Positions 50,846 to 59,018 of a DNA stretch of 64,000 nt are shown here, piece by piece; position 1 is the first letter of the stretch; every line of letters begins with the position of its first letter. Where the stretch lies: NCBI GenBank assembly GCA_963817635.1, contig CAWFPR010000018.1, positions 11,638 through 75,637 on the forward strand. Direction: 5' to 3'. The notes under the pieces are model-generated. The model was not told the origin of the DNA. It did no database searches and was given only the letters and a program-made list of their open reading frames with translations. The stretch comes from CAWFPR01 sp963817635. Its GTDB lineage: Bacteria > Acidobacteriota > Vicinamibacteria > Vicinamibacterales > 2-12-FULL-66-21. The position numbers and the translations under genes are program-made.

Positions 50846-53287
50846 TCAGTCGGCCCGCAGCGCGCGCAGGGGATCCGCCGTTGCCGCCCGCCAGGCAGGC
50901 CCCGCGCACGACGCCGCGCCGGTCAGCACCACCGAGAGCGAGACGAGCACAAGCGTCAGAGGGTCGGTCGGCCGCGTCGCGAACAGGTACGCGCCGAGCA
51001 CGCGCGTGACGATGAACGAGCCGGCGAGGCCGACGACCAGCCCCAGGACGACCAGGCGGATCCCCTGGCCCACGACCAGGCCGAGCACGCGCGGACGGCT
51101 CGCGCCGAGCGCCATGCGGACGCCGAACTCTTCGATGCGCTGCGACACGGAGAGCGCGATGACCCCGCTGATGCCGGAGATGGTCACCGCGAATGCGAGC
51201 GCCGCGAAGATGGTCAGGAGCCACGCGGTAACCCGCGGCGTCTCCAGGAAGCGATCCCGCAATTCCGCCATCGTCGTCACGTTCTTGATTGGCATGTCGG
51301 GATCGACTGCATGAATGCTGGATCGGAGCACGCGCGCGACGGTGGCCGGATCGGCGTGCGATCGCACGAGGAAGCGCCCGCCGCCGATCCCGGACGACTG
51401 GCTCAGCGGAAAGAAGAGCTGAGGCACGATGGCGTGGTCGAGCCCGTACTGCCGCACGTCGCCGGCCACGCCGACCACCGTGGCCCACGTCTGTCCGCCG
51501 TCCACTGAGATCTGGCCGCCGAGCGCGCTGCCATGTTCCCAGTGCTTCGCCATCGTCTGATTGACGATGACGACGGGGGCGCCGATGCGTTTGTCGGCGG
51601 CCGTGAAGTCGCGGCCCTCGAGCACCGGGATGTCCAGAATCGCAAAGTAGCCCGGCGTCACGACGCTGAGATCGGCGGTGGGGCGCTCTGCGTTCGCCGA
51701 CTCGGCGCCGCCCTTGATGAGGACGGGATTGCTGCCCGGCCGGATGGCGCTCAGCGGGACCGCGTTGGTCACCGTAGCCCGCAGGACGCCTGGCTCTTGT
51801 TCGAGCTGCGAGAGGGCGGCCTCGTAGAATCGCTGCTGGTCCGCCGGCGCGCCGTACTTCGTGAAGTTCGGAAACACCTCCCCCGCGGTGACGTCGTCGC
51901 CGTTGTAGCCCCCGTCCACGCGCTGGAGCCGGAACAGGCTCGCGAGCAGAAGACCGGCCCCGACCAGCAGGACCACCGACATCGCGACCTGGCCCACGAT
52001 GAGGGCGTTCTGGACACGACGCCGGGTGGGGCTGTCGCCGGCGCCCTTGCTGCCCGCCTTCAAGGCGCCCACCAGTTCGGCGCGCGAGCTGAAGGCGGGC
52101 AGGGTGCCGAAGACGATGCCCGTCACGAGCGAGAGTGCGAGCGTGTAGAGCAAGACCGTGAGGTCGATGCGGATCTCGCCGGTCCGCGGTGTGAATCGGC
52201 CGACGAAGGCCGTCAGCAGCGAGAGTGTCGAGTTGGCGACCAGCAGGCCGGCGGCGCCGCCGGCAAGCGACAGCAAGGTGCTCTCCGTAAGGAGCTGGCG
52301 GATGAGTTGTCCGCGGCCGGCGCCGAGCGCGGCGCGCACGGCGAGTTCGCGCTCGCGGCGGAGCAGGCGGGCCAGCGAGAGGTTCGCGACATTGGCGCAT
52401 GCAATGAGCAGCACCAGCGCCGTCGTCCCGAGCAGGATCAGCAGCAGCGGGCGCGCCTGGCGCGTCAGTTCGGTCTGGATCGCCAGGGTCGTGGCGCCGA
52501 AGCCGGACGAGGCCGGGTAGACGCTCGGGTTCTCCGACGTGAACCGGCGGCAGACGGCTTCGACGTCCGACTCAGCCTGCGCCCGGGCGATGCCCGGCTT
52601 CATCCGGCCGAAAACGGTCAGCGCCGAGAAGGCCCGGCGGTTCTGTTGCATCCGCGTCTCGGCGGCTGCCCGGAAGGGACAGGCCGACACCGACATGTAC
52701 ACGTCGTTCTCCTGCGGATACATCGGCACGGCTGGCAGCACGCCAATGACCGTGTGAGGACGGTCGTTCATCTGGAACACGCGACCCACGACTGACGGGT
52801 CCGATCCGAAGGCCTTCTCCCAGTACGAGTGGCTGAGGACGAGCACGGCGTCGGCGCCCGGAGCATCGTCGCCCTCGACGAACGTGCGGCCGAGGATGGG
52901 CCGGATGCCGAGGACGTCGAAGAAGTCGTGCGACACCACGCCGGTGTTGACGCGGTCCGGATCGCCGTGTCCGAGCAGGTCGAAGTTCATCTGGTGGTAC
53001 TCGACCAGCGCATCGAACGATGCCGTCTGCTCCCGATAGTCATAGAGTTCCCTGACCGAGACGCTGGCGTTCGCCCGTCCCGCGAGCGGCGCCGCCTGCC
53101 GGACGAGCAGCAGGCGATCGGCGTTGGCGTAGGGCAGCGGCTCGAGCAGCACGCCGCGAATCACGCTGAACACGGCGGTGTTCGCTCCGATGCCGAGGCC
53201 CAGCGTGAGCACGGAAAACACCGTGAACAGGCGATTGCGCCGGAGCGTGCGGACGGCGAACCTGACGTTCTGAAGCAGGAGATCCAT
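50846..53287 (-). CDS. Orphan MacB/FtsX-type ABC permease (acidobacterial ADOP type)
   Basis: A membrane protein of 813 residues made of two FtsX-like permease halves with MacB periplasmic domains and no ATPase gene beside it. It begins LLQNVRFAVRTLRRNRLFTV, then LTLGLGIGANTAVFSVIRGV, and has RRRVQNALIVGQVAMSVVLL in the middle. This duplicated orphan permease type is very abundant in Acidobacteriota. The substrate is unknown; export of peptides or lipids is typical of MacB. A palindrome 29 bases upstream may be the operator. Confidence 0.93.
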   Translation of the reverse strand: MDLLLQNVRFAVRTLRRNRLFTVFSVLTLGLGIGANTAVFSVIRGVLLEPLPYANADRLLLVRQAAPLAGRANASVSVRELYDYREQTASFDALVEYHQMNFDLLGHGDPDRVNTGVVSHDFFDVLGIRPILGRTFVEGDDAPGADAVLVLSHSYWEKAFGSDPSVVGRVFQMNDRPHTVIGVLPAVPMYPQENDVYMSVSACPFRAAAETRMQQNRRAFSALTVFGRMKPGIARAQAESDVEAVCRRFTSENPSVYPASSGFGATTLAIQTELTRQARPLLLILLGTTALVLLIACANVANLSLARLLRRERELAVRAALGAGRGQLIRQLLTESTLLSLAGGAAGLLVANSTLSLLTAFVGRFTPRTGEIRIDLTVLLYTLALSLVTGIVFGTLPAFSSRAELVGALKAGSKGAGDSPTRRRVQNALIVGQVAMSVVLLVGAGLLLASLFRLQRVDGGYNGDDVTAGEVFPNFTKYGAPADQQRFYEAALSQLEQEPGVLRATVTNAVPLSAIRPGSNPVLIKGGAESANAERPTADLSVVTPGYFAILDIPVLEGRDFTAADKRIGAPVVIVNQTMAKHWEHGSALGGQISVDGGQTWATVVGVAGDVRQYGLDHAIVPQLFFPLSQSSGIGGGRFLVRSHADPATVARVLRSSIHAVDPDMPIKNVTTMAELRDRFLETPRVTAWLLTIFAALAFAVTISGISGVIALSVSQRIEEFGVRMALGASRPRVLGLVVGQGIRLVVLGLVVGLAGSFIVTRVLGAYLFATRPTDPLTLVLVSLSVVLTGAASCAGPAWRAATADPLRALRAD

Positions 53288-53315
53288 GGTTCCGCGCCTT
53301 TCGTGAAGGAACTGT

Positions 53316-53334
53316 CTTGTAGAACATCTACAAG
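53316..53334. promoter_or_regulatory. Perfect palindrome upstream of the ABC permease
   Basis: CTTGTAGA-ACA-TCTACAAG is an eight-base-arm perfect palindrome. It lies 29 bases before the permease ATG (minus strand), an ideal operator position. It resembles the symmetric sites bound by small winged-helix repressors, but no regulator gene is adjacent. The rest of the 230-base gap shows no gene. Confidence 0.6.
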
Positions 53335-53517
53335 AAGGCGGCCACGTCGGCTGCGCGGCAATTTCGGCCGAAAGATGGCCGGCGCCAAACGGCGGGCTGT
53401 CCGAAAGCGGACGGCGCCTGCCCGATATCGGGCGCCTTCGGCTACGATCGGGACTCCGGGATCAGGAACGACGGCTCGGGATCCCCGGCGCGGAACTCAG
53501 GATCAGGGACTTTCTCC

Positions 53518-54522
53518 ATGAAGGATGTTGTGATCGTCGGCGCGGGCCCTGTCGGCCTCGCGTGCGCCATCGAGGCGAAGCGCGAGGGGCTCGACCCGCT
53601 CGTCGTGGACAAGGGCACGCTCGTCAACTCCATCGTCGGGTACCCGGCGGGCATGGAGTTCTTCTCGACGCCAGAGCTGATTGAGATCGGGGGCTATCCA
53701 TTCCCCGTGCAGCAATACAAGCCGAGCCGCGAGGGAGCGATCGAGTACTACCGCGGCGTGGCGGCGCGCGAGGGGCTCGACGTCAGGTTGTACGAGCGCG
53801 TGCTGGGAGTGGAGGGCGGGGTCGGGCAATTCTCCGTGGTGACTGACCGCGGGCGGCACGACACGCGTCACCTCGTGATCGCGATCGGGTTTTTCGATCA
53901 GCCGAACCTGCTCGGCGTGCCCGGCGAGGATCTGCCGAACGTCACGCACTACTATCGCGAACCGTACCCGTACGTCCGCCAGAAGGTGGCGATCGTCGGC
54001 GCGCGCAACTCGGCGGCAAAGGCGGCGCTCGACTGCTACCGCCACGGTGCGGAGGTCACGCTGGTCGTCCGCGCCCCCGCGCTGTCGGAGAAAATCAAAT
54101 ACTGGATCAAGCCGGATCTCGAGAACCGGATCAAGGAAGGCAGCATCCGCGCGTACTTCAACACGACCGTGGACGCGATTCGCGAGGGGGTGCTGGTGTT
54201 GCGCACTCCCGACGGCCTCGACGAAATCGCCAACGACTGGGTGCTGGCGATGACAGGCTACCACCCAGACTACAGCTTCCTCGAGCGGCTGCAGATCGCC
54301 ATCGGGGAGGATGCGAGCCGCACCCCCGTGTACGACGAGGTGACGTTCGAGACCTCGAGACCGGGGATCTACATCGCGGGAACGGTGTGCGGCGGGTACC
54401 GGACGGGGCGCTGGTTCATCGAGAACGGCCGCTTTCACGCGCAGCAGATCATGAAGCACATCGCCGGCCGCCGGACCGAACGCATCCAGTTCGATCGCAT
54501 GCACTGGAAAACCGAGGAGTAG
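53518..54522 (+). CDS. ypdA: YpdA-type putative bacillithiol disulfide reductase
   Basis: An FAD/NADPH enzyme of 334 residues. VVIVGAGPVGLACAIEAKRE binds FAD, LVVDKGTLVNSIVGYPAGME is the distinctive YpdA stretch, and KVAIVGARNSAAKAALDCYR binds NADPH. The C-terminal IYIAGTVCGGYRTGRWFIEN is also characteristic. Unlike TrxB it has no CxxC. YpdA reduces bacillithiol disulfide in Firmicutes, so this organism may use bacillithiol; bsh genes are not in the window. Confidence 0.92.
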   Translation: MKDVVIVGAGPVGLACAIEAKREGLDPLVVDKGTLVNSIVGYPAGMEFFSTPELIEIGGYPFPVQQYKPSREGAIEYYRGVAAREGLDVRLYERVLGVEGGVGQFSVVTDRGRHDTRHLVIAIGFFDQPNLLGVPGEDLPNVTHYYREPYPYVRQKVAIVGARNSAAKAALDCYRHGAEVTLVVRAPALSEKIKYWIKPDLENRIKEGSIRAYFNTTVDAIREGVLVLRTPDGLDEIANDWVLAMTGYHPDYSFLERLQIAIGEDASRTPVYDEVTFETSRPGIYIAGTVCGGYRTGRWFIENGRFHAQQIMKHIAGRRTERIQFDRMHWKTEE

Positions 54523-54546
54523 CGGCCAGGGAGTCTGCCGGCCGTG

Positions 54547-56031
54547 TCATCCGATGCAGGTCGCCCCGGACTGGACCGCGTCGAGGCCGGCGAGCCGCGG
54601 TTCGGTGAGATAGGCGATCACCGCCGCGGCCGAGTATCCCGTCGTGCGGCCCGTCAGGAAGCGCGCGACCTCCGGAACGTCAACGCCGGATGTCAGGATC
54701 GGGGGCTCCACAGACTGCTCGCGGCGCTGCCCGAGACCGGCGGTGCTGAGCAGGCCGTTGCAGACGCACTTGCGGCCTTCGGCGTTCTCGGCGCGCCCGT
54801 CCTTCCTCACGTAGTCGTCCACGGGTTCGCCGGGACAGCGATACCCGAGCGTGCCATCCGGCCGGCGATACATCTCCCGCAGGTACCCGAGGTCGCACCG
54901 GCGGCCGCGCTCGTCATAGACCGACTGGTCCGACAGCGTGCGTTCGAGCTGGAGCACCTTGAACGGAAATCCGGTGGGAGAGGCCAGCGGCTCGGTTACG
55001 ACGCGCGCGTCGCCGGCCCGAACCTGGTCGAGGACGCGCGCGCGCAGGCCCGGCGCAAGACCGGACTCGTCACAGAAGGCGAAGAGCGTGCCGACCTGGA
55101 TGCCGGCGGCGCCCCGCGCCCGCGCGTCCCGCATGCCTTCGGGCGAAGCGCACGAACCGGCAATCCAGAAGGGACGGCCAAGTCCCCGGATGCGCTCGAT
55201 GTCTACGACATCCCGCGGGCCGTACATGGGCTCACCCTCGGCAGTGAGCGCGAGTGGTCCCCGCGGCGGCGCGTTGTGCCCGCCGGCGCGATGGGACTCG
55301 ATGATGAATCCGTCGATGCCCGGGTTGCGGGCGAGGTTGGCGGCCAGCGTGGCGGATGAGACGATTGCCAGAAAACGCGGACGTCGAATCGGGGGCCGGG
55401 CCTCCGGCGCCACAACCGCCGCCGGATCGAAACGCTGATCGAACGGCTCGCGCCGGTCCGCGCCGGTCACGTGCAGGGGCAGCGCCCCGGGGCGATGGCG
55501 CACGAGCGCGTCGATCAACGCCGGAATGTCGCGAGGAATGCCGGCGCCGATGAGGACGTATTCGACGCCCGCCAGCATGGCCCCGTACAGAATCGCCGGC
55601 GTGGGGAGCTGCACCTTCTCCAGGAAGTTGATGCCGACCGGACCGTCGTGCCCTTCGCGCGCGAGAAAAATCTCCACGAATCCGGCGAGCGCCGCGAGCG
55701 CGTACAGGTGACGGGACGGTGTCGCCGAGAACATGGGGACGTTCCTGAACGGCGCGTCCGGCGCGATGCCGCCGGCTACGAAGTACCGTTCGAGGATACC
55801 GTCGCGCACTTCCCTGTTCGGGAACTGCGCGATGGCCCGACGGAGGTGGCCGCCGGCATCGCCCAGCTGAAGCCGCCGCGCCAGGACGACGTCGAGGGCC
55901 GTTCCCGAGACGACACCGAGCTGCCCGGCTGATGCCACGGCGCGCGCGAGTCGCCAATCCGAAATCGCGACCCCCATTCCACCCTGGATCAGCATCGGGT
56001 CCCTGTCCCGGGACGCTGGTTCCGCCGGCAT
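54547..56031 (-). CDS. Nitronate monooxygenase-like FMN enzyme with Cys-rich C terminus
   Basis: A TIM-barrel protein of 494 residues: LIQGGMGVAISDWRLARAVA, VGINFLEKVQLPTPAILYGA, FIIESHRAGGHNAPPRGPLA with the conserved histidine, and GAAGIQVGTLFAFC. This is the 2-nitropropane dioxygenase fold, which oxidises alkyl nitronates. The barrel ends near residue 370; the last 120 residues add GRKCVCNGLLSTAGLGQRRE, a segment with two cysteines that may make it a distinct subgroup. The ATG at 56031 is chosen because the upstream frame is non-coding; 55998 is another option. Confidence 0.85.
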   Translation of the reverse strand: MPAEPASRDRDPMLIQGGMGVAISDWRLARAVASAGQLGVVSGTALDVVLARRLQLGDAGGHLRRAIAQFPNREVRDGILERYFVAGGIAPDAPFRNVPMFSATPSRHLYALAALAGFVEIFLAREGHDGPVGINFLEKVQLPTPAILYGAMLAGVEYVLIGAGIPRDIPALIDALVRHRPGALPLHVTGADRREPFDQRFDPAAVVAPEARPPIRRPRFLAIVSSATLAANLARNPGIDGFIIESHRAGGHNAPPRGPLALTAEGEPMYGPRDVVDIERIRGLGRPFWIAGSCASPEGMRDARARGAAGIQVGTLFAFCDESGLAPGLRARVLDQVRAGDARVVTEPLASPTGFPFKVLQLERTLSDQSVYDERGRRCDLGYLREMYRRPDGTLGYRCPGEPVDDYVRKDGRAENAEGRKCVCNGLLSTAGLGQRREQSVEPPILTSGVDVPEVARFLTGRTTGYSAAAVIAYLTEPRLAGLDAVQSGATCIG

Positions 56032-56068
56032 CCTGACAGCGTACCCGCATGCACGGGGCGGCATTTGT

Positions 56069-56086
56069 CTGGTACTTTTGTACCAG
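56069..56086. promoter_or_regulatory. Perfect palindrome upstream of the nitronate monooxygenase gene
   Basis: CTGGTAC-TTTT-GTACCAG, a seven-base-arm perfect inverted repeat, lies 38 bases before the start codon (minus strand). It is well placed for a repressor operator. No cognate regulator gene is nearby. Confidence 0.55.
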
Positions 56087-56188
56087 GCCGGCAGGGCGGC
56101 CGATCGCGCGGCCGGCCGGCGGCTCGAGATTCGCGGGAATGCTGAGGAAATCTGGCGAGCTTGACGGGTGGCCGGCCGATCCGGTCTA

Positions 56189-56470
56189 ATGCCGGTCTCC
56201 CCGAGTATTTTTGTGACTGATTTCACCGTCCAGCCGGGCGCGCGTGTGCTGTGGTGTCTCCGTCGCCGCACGACCGACGTGCGCTGCATCCTGTACCCGG
56301 CCGGCATGCCGATCGAGGTGCAGGTCTTCCACGACCGCGACGTAGTGCTCACGGAGTTGTTTCAGGAAGAATGGCTCGCGACGGCATGGGCCAAGGCCTA
56401 CTCGGACCGTCTCCGGCAGCAGGGCTGGCACGACAGCCCGGTGTCGGCCTGCAGGCGAACACCGCCGCCA
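56189..56470 (+). CDS. Possible small hypothetical protein
   Basis: The frame from 56189 has protein-like composition for about 85 residues: VLWCLRRRTTDVRCILYPAG, then IEVQVFHDRDVVLTELFQEE and WLATAWAKAYSDRLRQQGW. A short alpha/beta protein is plausible. The frame stays open to 56788 but becomes arginine/proline-rich and overlaps a better minus-strand candidate, so I end the call approximately at a palindromic stretch near 56440-56465. A one-base error may hide the true stop. The start could also be a GTG further in. Confidence 0.4.
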
Positions 56471-56630
56471 CCGCGATCCAGAGTGCGACGGCCACGATCG
56501 CGGCCAGCGTCACGTCCGTCCAGAGCGGCGGCGCCGGGTCCTGATCCCCAACATCTCCCCACTCGAGCCCCCGAACGCGCGGCTCGAGCCGCCAACGTTC
56601 GATCGTCAGGTCGTCATGTCGAGTTTGCAC
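56349..56630 (-). CDS. Possible small single-pass membrane protein
   Basis: It starts with GTG at 56630, with GGAGG seven bases upstream. It reads VQTRHDDLTIERWRLEPRVR, GLEWGDVGDQDPAPPLW and a good membrane helix TLAAIVAVALWIAVAAVFA. After the helix the translation looks like random sequence (CRPTPGCRASP onward), so the true stop may be near 56445, at a palindromic segment shared with the convergent plus-strand ORF. No function can be given. Confidence 0.4.
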   Translation of the reverse strand: MQTRHDDLTIERWRLEPRVRGLEWGDVGDQDPAPPLWTDVTLAAIVAVALWIAVAAVFACRPTPGCRASPAAGDGPSRPWPMPSRAILPETTP

Positions 56631-56884
56631 GGGTGGTCCTCCGGGATGACGCCGGCCGCCGCACGCAAGCGGGCTGCCAGAGTGTGCACTTCGGCGCACT
56701 CCCGGGAAATGTCGGCATTTCGCGGGCGAGAGCGCTGGTCGTCCGCCTGAGCGGCGCAACCGGGCGGATGTTTTTCAGACGGCGGTGACGCCGAAGCATG
56801 CAGCAGGAAAAAATTCGCTGCGTCGCCGGTCGCTGGCGTAAACTGAAGCGCCAGCGAGACCGCGCCTGCCGGTCAGGATCCATC

Positions 56885-58960
56885 GTGCGTTTGCGCTTCT
56901 TGACGTCGATTGCCGTCAGCGTGTCGTCGGCCATCGTGCTGACGCAATCCGCCGCGCCCCCTCCGCCTTCCCAGGAACAGCGTCCGACGTTCAGGACCGA
57001 GGCGAACTACGTGCGGGTGGATGTGTATCCGACGAAGGATGGCCAGCCGGTCGCGAACTTGACCGCTTCCGATTTCGAAGTGCTCGAGGACGGACGGCCG
57101 CAGACCATCGCGGCCTTCGAGCACGTCGTGATCCGGCCCGCCGGACCCCAGTCCAGCAGAATCGAACCGAATACCATCGACCAGGCGCGCGACATGGCGC
57201 GCAGCCCACGCGCGCGCGTCGTCATCCTGTTCCTCGATGTGCCGCACGTGACGGTCCACGGCACGTGGACAATCCGCGAGCCCCTCATCCGGTTGCTTGG
57301 AGAGATCCTCGGCGCCGACGACCTGGTCGGCGTGATGACGCCCGGGATGGCGCCAACCGATGTCGTGCTGGCCCGCAGGACCGATGTGCTCGCCGGAGGG
57401 CTGCGGGATCGCTGGCCATGGGGCGAGCGCGGGACCATCGAGACGAACGATCGGGAAAAGCAGTATGCGGAGTGTTACGCGCGGCTCGCGCCCGACGTCG
57501 TGGAGGAGATGACGGCGCGCCGGCGCGAACGGGCGACGCTCGAAGCCCTGGACGAACTCGCGCGATTCCTGCGCGACCTGCGCGATGAGCGCAAGGCGAT
57601 TCTCACGGTCACCGAGGGCTGGCTGCTCTATCGTCCGAACCAGGACCTGATGCGGCTGCGAACCGATCCGGTCACTGGCGTCCAGGAGCCGATCCCCGGC
57701 GTGGACCCCATCACCGTCGGCCCGGACGGCCGCCTGACGACGAAGAACACGCGCAATAGCACCGGCTATGAACGGACCGCATGCGACGCCGATCGCCTGC
57801 GCCTGACCAACATCGACGACTTCCAGTTGATGCGCGATCTGATCGACGACGCGAATCGCGGGAACGTGACCTTCTACACCGTGGATCCTCGCGGCCTCGC
57901 GGTCTTCGACACGCCGGTCGGACCCGCGGCGCCTCCCTCGCTCACGGCCGACTACCGGATGCTCCAGACGCGTCAGGACAACATGCGCGTGCTGGCCACC
58001 AACACCGACGGTGTGGCCGTGATGGGCAGCAACGACCTCGACAGGGGGATGCAGCGCATCGCGGACGACCTGACGTCTTATTACCTCCTCGGCTACTACT
58101 CGACCAACAGCCAGCCTGACGGGAAGTTCCACGGGATCAAGGTGCGCGTCAAACGGCCCGGCGTGGACGTCCGCGCGCGGCGGGGCTACCGATCCGCGAC
58201 GGCCGAGGAGGTGGCCCGCGCGCGGACCGCCGCCGCGGCGCCGGTGCCCGAGAACGTCTCAGCGGTCACCTCCGCGATTGGCACGCTGAGCCGCATCCGC
58301 CCGGACGCACGGCTCCACATCAACGCGGTCCCTCGAGCCGCCGCCGGATCGAGCGGCATCGCCCACGTCTGGGTGGCCGGGGAACTGACGTTGTCGAGCA
58401 CGGAGGCGTCAGCGGCGGGCACGGTCGCCGATGTGGAAGTGAGCGGTGGCGGCGTCGTGGGGACGGCGCACGTTGAACTGGCGCCCCTCCAGCGCGGATT
58501 TCTCACGGACGTCAGTCTGCCGGCGCCGCTCGACGGGATCTCGGTGGACGTGCGCGTCCGCGTGAGCGGGCCGGGCGTATCGCGAACCGCCGACAGCGTC
58601 ACGGCGGAATTGACGCCGGGTCTGCCACGTCCGCTGGTCTTCCGGCGCGGCCCGTCCACGGGCAATCGTCTGCAGCCGGCGGCGAGTTTCCTGTTTTCAC
58701 GCACCGAGCGGGTGCATCTCGAGGCGCCGATCGACGCCGGCTGGACGCCCGGCCCCGCGCGGCTGCTCGACAAGACCGGACAGCCGATTGCCGTGCCCGT
58801 CGCCACGGGCGAGCGCACCGACGCCGGCTCCGGGCAACGCTGGCTGACGGCGGACGTCACGCTGGCTCCGCTCGCCCCGGGTGACTACGCCATCGAGGTT
58901 ACGGCCGCGACACCGGATGGCGAGCAGCGTTCGGTGACCGCGATTCGGTTGGTGCGATGA
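56885..58960 (+). CDS. Large secreted VWFA-related protein
   Basis: About 691 residues. A signal peptide (FLTSIAVSVSSAIVLTQSAA) leads to ANYVRVDVYPTKDGQPVANL and TASDFEVLEDGRPQTIAAFE, the hallmark of the VWFA-related family of Acidobacteria. The A domain has RVVILFLDVPHVTVHGTW and ends with LTSYYLLGYYSTNSQPDGKF and KRPGVDVRARRGYR. About 250 residues of beta-rich C terminus follow. I start at GTG 56885 with AGGA upstream; an ATG at 56798 gives a basic leader that spoils the signal. A shorter relative is at 49.1 kb. Confidence 0.85.
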   Translation: MRLRFLTSIAVSVSSAIVLTQSAAPPPPSQEQRPTFRTEANYVRVDVYPTKDGQPVANLTASDFEVLEDGRPQTIAAFEHVVIRPAGPQSSRIEPNTIDQARDMARSPRARVVILFLDVPHVTVHGTWTIREPLIRLLGEILGADDLVGVMTPGMAPTDVVLARRTDVLAGGLRDRWPWGERGTIETNDREKQYAECYARLAPDVVEEMTARRRERATLEALDELARFLRDLRDERKAILTVTEGWLLYRPNQDLMRLRTDPVTGVQEPIPGVDPITVGPDGRLTTKNTRNSTGYERTACDADRLRLTNIDDFQLMRDLIDDANRGNVTFYTVDPRGLAVFDTPVGPAAPPSLTADYRMLQTRQDNMRVLATNTDGVAVMGSNDLDRGMQRIADDLTSYYLLGYYSTNSQPDGKFHGIKVRVKRPGVDVRARRGYRSATAEEVARARTAAAAPVPENVSAVTSAIGTLSRIRPDARLHINAVPRAAAGSSGIAHVWVAGELTLSSTEASAAGTVADVEVSGGGVVGTAHVELAPLQRGFLTDVSLPAPLDGISVDVRVRVSGPGVSRTADSVTAELTPGLPRPLVFRRGPSTGNRLQPAASFLFSRTERVHLEAPIDAGWTPGPARLLDKTGQPIAVPVATGERTDAGSGQRWLTADVTLAPLAPGDYAIEVTAATPDGEQRSVTAIRLVR

Positions 58961-59018
58961 GAGCGGCGCTTGCCGCTATCGAGTCGTCACACTGATTTCG
59001 GGTCGTCCGCCGACGAGG

